Shown: positions 1 through 8,163, numbered from the stretch's first letter. The stretch is 64,000 nucleotides of DNA from Rhizomonospora bruguierae (GCF_018397995.1 NZ_BBQH01000080.1:1-64000); one strand, 5' to 3'. Translations and numbers: made by a program. The notes: generated from the sequence alone by a model not told the origin.

Positions 1-190
1 CGAGTCGCTGAAGCGCGCCGTCGAGGAGATCGGCACGGCGCGGGGGCTGAAGCTGGGCAAGGCGCAGGCACCGGTACGGGTTGCGGTCACCGGCCGTACC
101 GTCGGCCTGCCGCTGTTCGAGTCGCTGGAGGTCCTCGGCCGGGAACGGACGCTGGCGCGTATCCGAGCCGCGATCGCCCGGCTCGGATAG
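1..190 (+). CDS. gltX: Glutamyl-tRNA synthetase, C-terminal end (5' cut by window)
   Basis: Reading in the frame that starts at base 2, the last 62 residues resemble the anticodon-binding tail of class I glutamyl-tRNA synthetases, with the stretch [18 protein letters not shown] that is typical of bacterial GltX before the final helix, then a TAG stop at 188-190. The enzyme charges tRNA-Glu in the cytoplasm. The catalytic Rossmann domain and the start lie outside the window, so function rests on this tail only. The next gene is on the opposite strand and ends 9 bp away, so transcription converges here. Confidence 0.85.
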   Translation, partial: ESLKRAVEEIGTARGLKLGKAQAPVRVAVTGRTVGLPLFESLEVLGRERTLARIRAAIARLG

Positions 191-199
191 CGGCTCCCG

Positions 200-1420
200 T
201 CACGCGGCGCCGCTCCGCCGGGCGGGGACGGCGCCGCGTGCGGCACGGGGCGGTTCCAGGCGGCCGAAGCCAGTGCCGAGCAGTCGGTCGGCCGCCGCGA
301 GCGCGGCCACCGCCACCCGCTGAAGTACCACGTCCGCTGGAAGGTGGGTCCGGTGGAGACGGATCGAGGCCACCATGCCGCGGGCACCCTGGTTGAGCTC
401 GATGACCCCGTGGTGGCCACCCCGCGCTGCTGGTTCCAGCACACTGCCGTTCCAGCGCACTCCCAGCTCCGCCGCGTTCGCGGACTGGGGCGCGGGCAGG
501 CGTAGCACGAGTTCCTCCGGTTCGTCGAAGACCTGGCCGAACCACCGTTCCGACGCACAGCCGTCGACGCCGGGTAGGTTGGCCCGAGCGACGATCGCGG
601 CCGTATGGGCGGCGACGCGCACCATTGGCGGGAGCGCCTCGAATACGGAGGTGATTCGGGTGTTCAGGTCGGTCGGGCGGAAGCCGTTCCGGGTGAGGAT
701 GCCGTCGACGGAGAAGCCTCCCCGGTAGGCGAGACGGTCCCGTAGCCGATCACCCAACCACCTGGTCTGCGCGATCAACCCGGCCGGATCGGGAAGCGGC
801 CAGGCCCCCGCACACAGGTACACACCGTCGTCGGGCCGGTGCGGCACCAGCAGTTCCAGCGGCGGAAAAGCCACGGTGGCTTCCGGAAGGACCAGCCCGT
901 GCAGGCGGCACGGCGTCCCCCGCAGCGCTGGCAGCAGGCGTACCCGCAGCCGCTCGTGGCCCGCGTGAGGCTGACGGCCGCCCGTCCAGCGCCGGACGTC
1001 TCCACCCCCGGCCGATGGTGCCGCACCCCGACGCTGGCTGGATGCCACGCCGCCGACGCCGGCGAACTGACCACCGCTGAGCAACCGGCCTGGTTGGTCG
1101 AAGACGATCGACTCGGCCCGGGCCAGACCAATCGCGTCCCACAGGGCGTCAACCGTGCTCTTGTGCTCGAACATCGCCCAGCTCGGATGCTTGCCGCCGA
1201 GGTGCCGGCGGCTGCCCAGTACCGGTGGGTCGAGCGGGTCGGTCACCACCAGCCACGCGCGGCGGTCCGAATCGAACCGGTCGAGCAGCCGCGACAGTGA
1301 CGAGTCGCAGGCGAGTGTGGCGAGTAACTCGTGCCGCGCAGTAACGAGCTGGGCCGCGCTCCTGCTGGCGGAGGCCGGTAGGAGGCGGGTGAGTTCCGGG
1401 CCGTCAAACGCGAGGACCAA
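200..1420 (-). CDS. ATP-grasp-like protein, probably 5'-truncated and partly degraded
   Basis: An open frame of about 406 codons. Two parts look like a family of actinobacterial ATP-grasp proteins: an N-terminal third with GGKHPSWAMFEHK and DALWDAIGLARA, and a C-terminal part with YRGGFSVDGI followed by GFRPTDLN, where the metal/ATP-binding loop of ATP-grasp enzymes would lie (family recalled, not searched). The only start is a TTG at 1418-1420. An in-frame TAG lies five codons upstream and there is no ribosome-binding site, so the true N-terminus is probably lost. The middle (about 900-1080) is Ser/Arg/Gly-rich and unlike the family, which suggests compensating frameshifts. Its 5' end abuts the ATPase remnant at 1427-1934. 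It may be a non-functional remnant. Confidence 0.5.
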   Translation of the reverse strand: MVLAFDGPELTRLLPASASRSAAQLVTARHELLATLACDSSLSRLLDRFDSDRRAWLVVTDPLDPPVLGSRRHLGGKHPSWAMFEHKSTVDALWDAIGLARAESIVFDQPGRLLSGGQFAGVGGVASSQRRGAAPSAGGGDVRRWTGGRQPHAGHERLRVRLLPALRGTPCRLHGLVLPEATVAFPPLELLVPHRPDDGVYLCAGAWPLPDPAGLIAQTRWLGDRLRDRLAYRGGFSVDGILTRNGFRPTDLNTRITSVFEALPPMVRVAAHTAAIVARANLPGVDGCASERWFGQVFDEPEELVLRLPAPQSANAAELGVRWNGSVLEPAARGGHHGVIELNQGARGMVASIRLHRTHLPADVVLQRVAVAALAAADRLLGTGFGRLEPPRAARGAVPARRSGAA

Positions 1421-1426
1421 CGAGCA

Positions 1427-1934
1427 TCGGGCCTAAGAATACAAACCACGCGTGAGTTCCCAAGGATTCTTCCGTTTGGAAGTCCAGCGATACCCCGCCG
1501 CCGTTCGGCGTACGGTGCCACAGCCGAATCTCACCGGTCTCAGGGTCTGTATCTAGGTGTAACGGACACGGTCACGACCCAAGACAAGATCCGCCTCAAA
1601 CAGACTCGTCTCCTCACCGGAGGTGTCGTCAAGCTTGAAAGACTGCCGGGGAACCACCCCCGGCGTCTTGGCCCAATCGGCGAAAGAATCTTGTACCGCG
1701 TCACGCATGAGTCGGAACCCGCTGAGCAGGTTAGATTTCCCCGAGGCGTTGGCTCCGAACAAGCCCAGGACGGGTTGTACCGAAATATCACGACCTCGGT
1801 ACCGGAGACCGATCTCTCGTCCCGCCCCCTCGTCTCTCTCGTCCCGCCCCCTCGTCGAATTCGGTCGTGATCAGCGACAGCTCATGCTCGTCACGGATAG
1901 ACCGGTGGTTTGCTAGCCGGAACCGGATCAACAC
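1427..1934 (-). pseudogene. AAA-family (AAA_15/21-like) ATPase remnant
   Basis: Reading leftward from a GTG at 1932-1934 (AGGAGG at 1941-1946), the sequence encodes an N-terminus typical of OLD/AAA_15-type ATPases (IRFRLANHRSIRDEHELSL). A perfect 22-bp tandem duplication then shifts the frame. Removing one copy restores a continuous frame into the Walker A loop GANASGKSNLL. After RDRVRYT a stop appears, but in another frame the segment LWHRTPNGGG...EESLGTHAWFVFLGPML follows. That segment belongs near the C-terminus of this family, just before Walker B. About 200 residues are therefore missing between the halves, and the real 3' end is replaced by the ATP-grasp ORF. The gene is clearly dead. 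Confidence 0.8.
1813..1856. repeat. Perfect 22-bp tandem duplication
   Basis: Bases 1813-1834 and 1835-1856 are identical (unit beginning TCTCTCGTCCCG). Twenty-two is not a multiple of three, so the second copy frameshifts the ATPase remnant. Deleting one unit reconnects the N-terminal helix to the Walker A region, which identifies this as an inactivating slippage event. Confidence 0.9.
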
Positions 1935-2104
1935 CGAACACCTCCTATCGAGACAGGGCCCTCCGTCCTGTCATCTACGCTGTGGCGCACAGAACCTGCG
2001 CGAAGAAGCCTATGACGCCGCCGCGCGGCGGACGCCAGCAAAGAACGAGGGACGGGCCGGCGGCGGGTACAAGCTGATCATGATTCGGACCGATGGGGGC
2101 GACC

Positions 2105-2443
2105 ATGGCGACGGCGGATGTTGGGACACTGATCGAGCGCGCCAACCTGGCGGCGGGCCTCGGCCAGCGTGCCCTTGCGGACGCGACCGGGATCTCCCAG
2201 TCCACCCTGTCGCGGATCATCGGCGGCGAGCGGCGAGCGAAGCTCCCGGAGGTCGTGGCGATCGCGTGGGCGACTGGGCAGACCGTTGCCCAACTCACCG
2301 GCGCCGGGACGGCGGCCGACAGCGTTTAGTACGCGGCCCGGGCTACCGACGGCTCGGGCATGGAAGGCATGTGTCAGGCGCTTCTGCGCTTCATGGAACT
2401 GGACGACTACCTGGACGACCAGGCCATTCCTGCCACGATCTGA
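2105..2443 (+). pseudogene. XRE-family HTH regulator interrupted by an amber codon
   Basis: From ATG 2105 (alternative ATG 2093) the frame encodes a compact helix-turn-helix: IERANLAAGLGQRALADATG then SQSTLSRIIGGERR. It reaches a TAG at 2327-2329 after about 74 codons. The same frame stays open for 37 more codons, giving RATDGSGMEGM, LLRFMELDDYLDDQAIPA and a TGA at 2441-2443; this looks like the genuine C-terminus. A CAG-to-TAG change would explain the break. A shortened DNA-binding protein could still be made. Such regulators are often followed by an ImmA/IrrE peptidase gene; none is present here. Confidence 0.6.
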
Positions 2444-2571
2444 CACGCGTGGAAGAGTGTGAACGCTGAAGCCGAGAGTCCCGCCATGCCGGCCCGGCGG
2501 GATCGTACGGATCGGCGGTCTATCCTCCCACGGGCGTCGCGCTCGGGAGGCGCTCGCGGCTACGGCGGGTG

Positions 2572-3159
2572 TCAGCTGGCTTCGGCGGAGGAGGGCTCGC
2601 GGTCGGCCCGGCGGCGGTTGATCCAGGAGACGAGTTGGCTGACGGCCACGATGAGCACGAGCGCCGCCACGATGCCCTCCCACGGCTTGGGGAAGATGGC
2701 GCCGCCGAGCAGCCCGATCGCGGCGTAGGTGGCGGACCAGAGCAGGCATGCGGGGATGTTGGCGATGACGAACCGGCGGGAGTGCACACCGGCGATGGCC
2801 GCGGCCAGCAGGACCGGGATGCGGCCGCCCGGGAGTAGGCGGGAGACGAGCAGCACGCTCACGTCGTGGTCGCGCAGCCGCTCGGCGGCGGGCTTGACGC
2901 GCTCCGGGTCGCGCAGCCAGCGCAGGGTGTGGGCGAGGCGGACGCCGCCCCAGCGGGCGAGCGCGAACGTGACCAGGTCGCCGAGGTAGGCGCCGGCCGC
3001 GCCGGTGAGGATCACCAGCAGCGTGATGATGCGCCCCTCCTCGTGGTACGCGAGGACGCAGGCGGCGCTGACGGCGGCGCCGGTGGGGACGATGGGCAGG
3101 ACCGCGCCGAAGGCGACCACTCCGAGCAGCGAGGCGAGCGCGTCGAGGGGAAGGGTCAC
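2572..3159 (-). CDS. DedA-family membrane protein
   Basis: A 195-residue integral membrane protein with several hydrophobic segments and the DedA/SNARE-associated signature near residues 105-125 (VSRLLPGGRIPVLLAAAIAG, with the conserved Arg-Pro-Gly-Arg core). DedA proteins act in lipid (polyprenyl-phosphate or phospholipid) flipping and membrane homeostasis; the substrate cannot be read from sequence. The GTG start at 3157-3159 overlaps the stop of the upstream MBL gene (GTGA), so the two are translationally coupled. The charged C-terminus (INRRRADREPSSAEAS) is probably cytoplasmic. Confidence 0.8.
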   Translation of the reverse strand: MTLPLDALASLLGVVAFGAVLPIVPTGAAVSAACVLAYHEEGRIITLLVILTGAAGAYLGDLVTFALARWGGVRLAHTLRWLRDPERVKPAAERLRDHDVSVLLVSRLLPGGRIPVLLAAAIAGVHSRRFVIANIPACLLWSATYAAIGLLGGAIFPKPWEGIVAALVLIVAVSQLVSWINRRRADREPSSAEAS

Positions 3160-3929
3160 GGGGCGCGCCCGGTGGTGGCGTCCAGGGTGAGGCTCTCGCC
3201 GGGTGCGAGCACGCGCACCTGGGTCTGCGGGACGATCTGGCCGGCGTGCCGGGCGAAGTCGGTGCCCGGGGAGTGGAACAGGTCGGGGCGCATCCGTTCG
3301 CAGCCGACCGGCCAGAGCGTGCCGTAGTGCACGGGCACGGCCCAGGTGGCGCCGCAGCGGCGGACGGCCTCGGCGGCCTCGCGGGGGCCGAGGTGGCCGT
3401 CGCCGAGGGTGGGGCCCCAGCCGCCGACGGGGATCAGGGCCAGGTCGACGGGGCCGAGGCCGGCCATGCCGTCGAACAGGCCGGTGTCGCCGGCGAACCA
3501 GGTGGTGGAGGTGCCGTGGACGAGGTAGCCGAGGGCGGGTGCCCGGTGCCGGGACCAGGGGCCGCGGGAGCCGTCGTGCGCCGCGGGGACGGCGGTGACC
3601 CGTACCCCGTTGATGTCGGTCTCCTGGCCGGCCCGCAGTTCGACGCAGCGGGCGGCGGCCGCGGGGCCGAGGCGGCGGCCGATGAAGGCGGCGGCGCCGG
3701 CCGGGACGATCAGCCGGGTCGTGGGCGGCAGCAGCCGGATCGAGCCCAGGTGCAGGTGGTCGGCGTGCAGGTGGGAGACGAGGACGGCGTCCGGGCCGGG
3801 CACGGCGGGGCGTGGGCCGCGGCGGCGGCGCAGGTGGGCCACGCGCATGCCGAGCACCGGGTCGGTGAGCAGCCGGACCCCGGACTCCTCGATGCCGACC
3901 GTGCTGTGCCCCCACCACGTCACCCGCAC
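3156..3929 (-). CDS. MBL-fold metal-dependent hydrolase (UlaG-like)
   Basis: A 257-residue metallo-beta-lactamase-fold protein. Metal ligands are visible as the early WWGHSTV strand, HLHADHLH near residue 55, the AAHDGS His around residue 118, the Asp of WFAGDTGLF and the late PVHYGTL His. This layout matches the UlaG/NAPE-PLD-like branch of phosphodiesterases and lactonases; the substrate is unknown. The GTG start is supported by a -10-like TACGGT (3936-3941) exactly 6 nt upstream, the leaderless arrangement recurring in this window. It is coupled by a 4-nt overlap to the downstream DedA gene. Confidence 0.8.
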   Translation of the reverse strand: MRVTWWGHSTVGIEESGVRLLTDPVLGMRVAHLRRRRGPRPAVPGPDAVLVSHLHADHLHLGSIRLLPPTTRLIVPAGAAAFIGRRLGPAAAARCVELRAGQETDINGVRVTAVPAAHDGSRGPWSRHRAPALGYLVHGTSTTWFAGDTGLFDGMAGLGPVDLALIPVGGWGPTLGDGHLGPREAAEAVRRCGATWAVPVHYGTLWPVGCERMRPDLFHSPGTDFARHAGQIVPQTQVRVLAPGESLTLDATTGRAP

Positions 3930-3979
3930 CGCACCACCGTAACCCGGTGATCAGGGCGTCGCCGATCGCCACCTGTTAG

Positions 3980-4022
3980 TTGGAGTTCCAAACTATTGAC
4001 AGTTCACATTTGCATGTGTGAA
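3980..4022 (+). promoter_or_regulatory. Promoter/operator region of the LPMO gene
   Basis: Three elements lie close together. A 5-2-5 inverted repeat TTGGAGTTCCAA is at 3980-3991. A consensus -35 TTGACA is at 3996-4001. An imperfect 20-bp palindrome with perfect TTCACA/TGTGAA ends is at 4003-4022, over the expected -10 and start of transcription. The first repeat resembles the half-site geometry of LacI-family operators. The layout suggests regulated, possibly substrate-dependent, transcription of the secreted LPMO; the regulator is not identifiable here. Confidence 0.45.
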
Positions 4023-4034
4023 TCTCTGCCCACG

Positions 4035-4107
4035 GCGTTGCCTCGCGCGGCGGCGCCGAGCGCCGCGGAGCCACCCATCCCTACCGGCGCGGCCGCGAGG
4101 GCAACGC
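4035..4107 (+). promoter_or_regulatory. Strong hairpin in the 5' leader of the LPMO mRNA
   Basis: GCGTTGCCTCGCG at 4035-4047 pairs with CGCGAGGGCAACGC at 4094-4107, with a one-base bulge. An inner GC-rich stem (GGCGCCGAGCGCC region) lies inside. The fold sits between the promoter and the ATG at 4141 and would be part of a leader of about 110 nt. It could stabilise the message or affect translation. It does not resemble a riboswitch class I recognise. Confidence 0.4.
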
Positions 4108-4140
4108 GCCGCGCACGTTCACCCCTGACCAGGAGGCTCC

Positions 4141-5328
4141 ATGCTCACCTACGTCCAGCGACCGACGGTGTACCGGCCGCTGACCGTCGTGGCCGCGATC
4201 CTGTTGCTGCTGGCCACCGCGCTGTCCACCGCCGCCTTCGCACACGGCTCGACGATCGACCCCATGTCGCGCAACTACGGGTGCTGGAAGCGCTGGGGCA
4301 ACGACTTCCAGAACCCCGCCATGGCCACCCAGGACCCGATGTGCTGGCAGGCGTGGCAGGCCGACCCGAACGCCATGTGGAACTGGAACGGCCTGTACCG
4401 CGAGGGCGTCGCCGGCAACCACCAGGGCGCGATCCCCGACGGGCAGTTGTGCAGCGGCGGGCAGACCGGGGGCACCCGGTACGCCGCCCTGGACACCCCC
4501 GGCGCCTGGAAGGCGACCAACGTCAACAACAGCTTCAACCTGGTCGTGCACGACCAGGCCCGGCACGGCGCCGACTACTTCATGATCTACGTGACCAAGC
4601 AGGGCTTCAACCCGCTCACCCAGAAGCCCCGGTGGAGCGACCTCGAACTGATCACCAAGACCAGGAAGTACGCCCCCGGCGAGGGGCAGACCACGAACGA
4701 CCCGGTCCTCAACGGCGTCTCGATCACGATCCCGGTCAGCGCGCCGGGGCGGACCGGCCGGCACATCGTCTACACGATCTGGCAGGCCAGCCACGCCGAC
4801 CAGTCGTACTACTGGTGCAGCGACGTGATCTTCCCGGGCGGCCCAGCGGAGCCGACGACCCCGCCGACCACCCCCACGACGCCGCCCACCAGCCCGACCA
4901 CGAGGCCGCCGACCACCCCGCCGACCACCAACCCGACGACGAGGCCGCCGACCACCCCGCCGACGCAGCAGCCGACCACCCCGCCCACGACCCCGACCCA
5001 CGGCCCGACGCCGCCCCCGGGTGGCAACGCGTCCTGCTCCGTGGCGTACTCGATCGTGAACCAGTGGGAAGGCGGCTTCCAGGCGGACGTGAAGGTGACC
5101 GCCGGCGGCGCGCCGATCAGCGGCTGGACCGTGAAGTGGACGTACGCCAACGGGCAGCAGGTCAGCTCGTCCTGGGGCGCCACGCTCACCTCCAGCGGAT
5201 CCAGCGTGACCGTGACCAACGCCGCCTACAACGGCAGCCTCGCGGCCGGCACCAGCACCACGTTCGGCCTGCTCGGCTCATGGGCCGGTAGCAACACCGC
5301 ACCCACGCCCACCTGCACCGCCGCGTGA
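4141..5328 (+). CDS. Secreted AA10 lytic polysaccharide monooxygenase with CBM2
   Basis: A 395-residue secreted copper enzyme. Residues 1-34 form a signal peptide ending AAFA, so mature chains begin with His35. The histidine brace is completed by His142 in RHGADYFMIYVTK, which matches the family pattern of cellulose-active AA10 enzymes. The AA10 domain runs to about residue 232 (PMSRNYGCW, WQASHADQSYYWCSDV). A Pro/Thr-rich linker occupies about 236-298, and a family 2 carbohydrate-binding module follows from about 302 (CSVAYSIVNQWEGGF, GWTVKWTYANG) to the end. It should oxidatively cleave crystalline polysaccharide, probably cellulose (AA10 enzymes may also act on chitin), outside the cell. 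It is a single gene with its own regulated promoter and a strong terminator. Confidence 0.93.
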   Translation: MLTYVQRPTVYRPLTVVAAILLLLATALSTAAFAHGSTIDPMSRNYGCWKRWGNDFQNPAMATQDPMCWQAWQADPNAMWNWNGLYREGVAGNHQGAIPDGQLCSGGQTGGTRYAALDTPGAWKATNVNNSFNLVVHDQARHGADYFMIYVTKQGFNPLTQKPRWSDLELITKTRKYAPGEGQTTNDPVLNGVSITIPVSAPGRTGRHIVYTIWQASHADQSYYWCSDVIFPGGPAEPTTPPTTPTTPPTSPTTRPPTTPPTTNPTTRPPTTPPTQQPTTPPTTPTHGPTPPPGGNASCSVAYSIVNQWEGGFQADVKVTAGGAPISGWTVKWTYANGQQVSSSWGATLTSSGSSVTVTNAAYNGSLAAGTSTTFGLLGSWAGSNTAPTPTCTAA

Positions 5329-5333
5329 GGCGT

Positions 5334-5370
5334 CCGGGGACCGCCCGCCCGGCCCGCGGGCGGTCCCCGG
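5334..5370 (+). terminator. Hairpin terminator after the LPMO gene
   Basis: A 15-bp perfect stem (CCGGGGACCGCCCGC, 5334-5348, with its complement at 5356-5370) and a 7-nt loop begin 6 nt after the LPMO stop codon. There is no T-tract, as is common for actinomycete terminators. Confidence 0.75.
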
Positions 5371-5463
5371 ATCAGGGCCACCCGGATGGCGGGTTGACAC
5401 GATGGGGTACCCCTGGCGACGGTGTTGTGCGGACGGGGTGCTCGATCGTTGGAGGTGGCGGCG

Positions 5464-5871
5464 GTGGGCGTGCGGCGCGTGATCCTGGATATCCAGTCGG
5501 ACGCCATCGAGGCCAGCCGCGACTTCTACGCGCTGCTCGGCCTGCGCCAGGTGGTCGACCGGGGCTGGGTGGTCACCCTGACGGCCCCGGAGAACCCGGA
5601 GGCGCAGGTCACGCTGATCGGCCGGGACGCGAACGCGCAGGCCCAGCCGGACGTCAGCATCGAGGTGGACGACGTGGACGCCGTGTACCGGGCGGTGCTG
5701 GCCGACGGCGCGGAGATCATCTGGCCGATCCAGGAGGACGAGAGCGGGGTGCGGCGCTTCCTGGTCCGCGACCCGAACGGCATGGTCGTCAACGTGCTGA
5801 GCGCGACGGCCGCGGGCACGCCGCCACCGGCGCCCGCCGAGCCGCCCCACCTGGGCCCGCCGTCCGCCTGA
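5464..5871 (+). CDS. VOC-family (glyoxalase/bleomycin-resistance-like) protein
   Basis: A 135-residue single-domain VOC protein: beta-alpha-beta-beta-beta modules beginning VILDIQSDAIEASRDFYALL and closing with FLVRDPNGMVVNVL. The GTG at 5464 is chosen because GGAGG lies at 5450-5454 with 9-nt spacing and the following residues (VRRVILDI) begin the first strand; upstream in-frame codons add only a disordered stretch. The Pro-rich tail (TPPPAPAEPPHLGPP) is unstructured. VOC members include dioxygenases, isomerases and antibiotic-binding proteins, so the substrate is open. It is isolated from its neighbours by a terminator upstream and about 330 bp downstream. Confidence 0.75.
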   Translation: MGVRRVILDIQSDAIEASRDFYALLGLRQVVDRGWVVTLTAPENPEAQVTLIGRDANAQAQPDVSIEVDDVDAVYRAVLADGAEIIWPIQEDESGVRRFLVRDPNGMVVNVLSATAAGTPPPAPAEPPHLGPPSA

Positions 5872-6203
5872 TACGCGCGCCCTGCGGAAGCCGGCGTTAT
5901 AAGCGCACGAAGGCCCCTCTGCCGTTACACCCGTTCGGCTTAATTGTTCCTTAAGTCTTTCGCGGCGCCGATCCGCTCGCACGGGCAGCGCCGGGCCGGG
6001 GCGGTTTCGCCGGGCCGCGCTTTCCGCCCGGATCGCCCCAATTCAAGATCACGCGGGAGCGCTTCCATAGAGATCAATCAAATTTAAGCGCCCCTTTGCG
6101 GCCCGGCCGACCGCATTGAATCCCGCCGCCGCGATGGCTACTTTCCGGTACCGGCACCGGCCGGGACGGGACCGCCGGTCCGTCGAGGTGGGGATCGATA
6201 TCG
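5872..6203 (+). promoter_or_regulatory. 332-bp gap with a CebR-box-like palindrome
   Basis: No gene is recognisable. The notable element is CGGGAGCGCTTCCA at 6054-6067, which matches 12 of 14 positions of the CebR operator TGGGAGCGCTCCCA known from streptomycete cellulose/cello-oligosaccharide genes. It lies about 140 bp before the DUF1800 start. An AT-richer stretch follows it (AATCAAATTTAAG, around 6075-6088). This gap is the probable promoter region of the DUF1800-ApbE run. Confidence 0.4.
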
Positions 6204-8156
6204 ATGGTCGAGCGCAGCGCGCCGCGCCGTTCACGGGCCGGGCGGGGCTGGCGCCCGGCGCACCGGGCGCCGCGGCGCGGCGGCCACGCCGGGTACGACT
6301 ACGCGACCGGCACCACGCGCGTCATCGACCCGCACACCAGCCTGCACACCGACATCGAGGACGAACCGGGCGACGGGCCGAGCCGCCGCCGCGCCGTCCT
6401 GGCGCTCGGCGGCGCGGCAGCGGCCCTGCTCGGCGGGGTCGCGGCCGGCACCACGCCGACCGGGCGACGGGTGGCGGGCTGGATGGTCGGCGGCGCTCCC
6501 GACCCGACCGACGCGCTGGCCGCGCCGAAGTCGCGGGACACCGGCACCGGGGCCGAGTCCGACCGCCCGGCCGGGCAGCAGGCCAGCCTGGTCCGCACGT
6601 ACGCGGCCGAGAACGAGAGCTACATGGGGTCGACCGCGGGCGCCGGGGTCGCCAAGAACACCCCCGCCGACGGGCGCGAGTACCCGAGCCCGGCGGCAGC
6701 CGCGGCGGCCACCAAGGTCACGGCGAACACCGTGCTGGCCAAGCACCCCGTGCGGCACCTGGCCGGCCGGGCGACGTTCGGGGCGACCCCGCAACTTCTC
6801 GCGGACATCCAGACCATGGGCATCGACGCCTGGCTGGCCCGGCAACTGGCGCCGGAGACCATCCCGCCGACCGAGGCCGAGGTGAAGCTGCCCGAGCTGG
6901 GCACGCTGCGGATGGGCGTGGCGGACCTGCGCCGCGACCGGCAGAAGCTCGCCGACCGGGGCATCCGCGCCGACGAGGAGGCGGCCGAGGCGACGATCGC
7001 CCGGCAGATCTGGTCGGACCGGCAACTGTTCGAGGTCATGGTCGACCTGTGGAACGACGTCCTGCCCGTGGGGCGGGACTTCGAACGGTCCGACGTGGTG
7101 CGCGCCGCGTTCGACCGGGACGTGATCCGCCGGTACGCGTTGGACAACTACCCGGACATGCTGGTCGCCGCGAACCGGCACCCGGCCCTGCTACGCGCCC
7201 TGGACCAGGCGTACTCGCGGGCCGAGGCGGTCAACGAGAACCTGGCCCGGGAGAACCTGGAGCGCTTCTCGGTCGGCGTGGACGGTGGCTGCACCGAGGT
7301 CGACGTGCGGCAGGCCGCGCTGATCCAGACCGGACGGACCGTGGTGGACGACCGGTACGCGTACCGGGCGGAGGACCACCACGTGGGTCCGATCAAGGTC
7401 ATGGGGTTCGCGCACCCCAACCACACGGCCGGGGGCGGCGAGGAGGCGGGCGACGCGTACCTGCGCTACCTGGCGCTGCACCCGTCGACCGCGCGCGCCG
7501 TCGCGGTCGCCCTCGCCACCCGCCTCGTCTCGGACGTGCCGCCGCAATCCATCGTGGACCGGCTGGCGAAGCGGTACCTGGCGGCCAAGGGGCATATCCA
7601 GCCCGTCCTCATGACGCTGTTCTGCTCGTCGGAGTTCTGGGGCTCGGTGGGCCAGAAGGTGCGCCGGCCACGGGAGTACGTGGTCGCCACGTACCGGACG
7701 CTCGGCGTGCAGGCGAGGACGCCGGCCGCGTTCGAGGCGGACACGGGCAGCCGCACGGCGTTCGGCACCGGCCTGCGCGAGGTGCGACTCAAGCTCGCCG
7801 ACCTGGGGCACGAGCCGATGACCGGCCCGGCCCTGGACGTGTTCGTGCCGTGGGCGACCGCCGGCGCGCTGGTCGGTCAGTGGAACGAGGCGCTGACCGC
7901 GGTCACCGGTGGGCGCGCGATGTTCACCTACACCGCGCCGGAGCGGCTCGTCGCCCGACCGCCCGCCACGGCGGGCGCGTACCTGGACGCGCTCGCCCGG
8001 CGTCTGGTCCACCAACCGCTGTCTGCCAGGCAGCGGGCGCTGATCCTCGGCGTGGCCGGCCTGCCGGAGAGCGCCCGGGTCGACGCGACCTTCAACGGCG
8101 CGATCGCCGCCGTGGCCCGCGCCATCCTCGCCTCCCCCCTGCACCACCTGCGATGA
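6204..8156 (+). CDS. DUF1800 family protein with Tat-like segment
   Basis: A 650-residue protein. A twin-arginine-like motif (SRRRAVLALG, residues 60-69) and a hydrophobic stretch GGAAAALLGGVAAG follow an unusually long basic N-terminal region, suggesting Tat export or membrane anchoring. The DUF1800 core begins near residue 180 with HLAGRATFGATP and ends with the YLDALARRLVHQPLS region and an Arg-rich tail. DUF1800 proteins have no settled biochemical role; they are almost always paired with DUF1501 proteins, as here (next gene 8 bp downstream). The window's downstream flavin/haem electron-transfer genes are probably in the same transcript. The ATG at 6204 is chosen; other starts upstream are possible. 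Confidence 0.8.
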   Translation: MVERSAPRRSRAGRGWRPAHRAPRRGGHAGYDYATGTTRVIDPHTSLHTDIEDEPGDGPSRRRAVLALGGAAAALLGGVAAGTTPTGRRVAGWMVGGAPDPTDALAAPKSRDTGTGAESDRPAGQQASLVRTYAAENESYMGSTAGAGVAKNTPADGREYPSPAAAAAATKVTANTVLAKHPVRHLAGRATFGATPQLLADIQTMGIDAWLARQLAPETIPPTEAEVKLPELGTLRMGVADLRRDRQKLADRGIRADEEAAEATIARQIWSDRQLFEVMVDLWNDVLPVGRDFERSDVVRAAFDRDVIRRYALDNYPDMLVAANRHPALLRALDQAYSRAEAVNENLARENLERFSVGVDGGCTEVDVRQAALIQTGRTVVDDRYAYRAEDHHVGPIKVMGFAHPNHTAGGGEEAGDAYLRYLALHPSTARAVAVALATRLVSDVPPQSIVDRLAKRYLAAKGHIQPVLMTLFCSSEFWGSVGQKVRRPREYVVATYRTLGVQARTPAAFEADTGSRTAFGTGLREVRLKLADLGHEPMTGPALDVFVPWATAGALVGQWNEALTAVTGGRAMFTYTAPERLVARPPATAGAYLDALARRLVHQPLSARQRALILGVAGLPESARVDATFNGAIAAVARAILASPLHHLR

Positions 8157-8163
8157 GGTACCG

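Noticed and set aside
4861-5019. Direct repeats in the LPMO gene as possible CRISPR or transposon ends
   Set aside because: They encode the Pro/Thr linker between the catalytic domain and CBM2 and vary at codon level.
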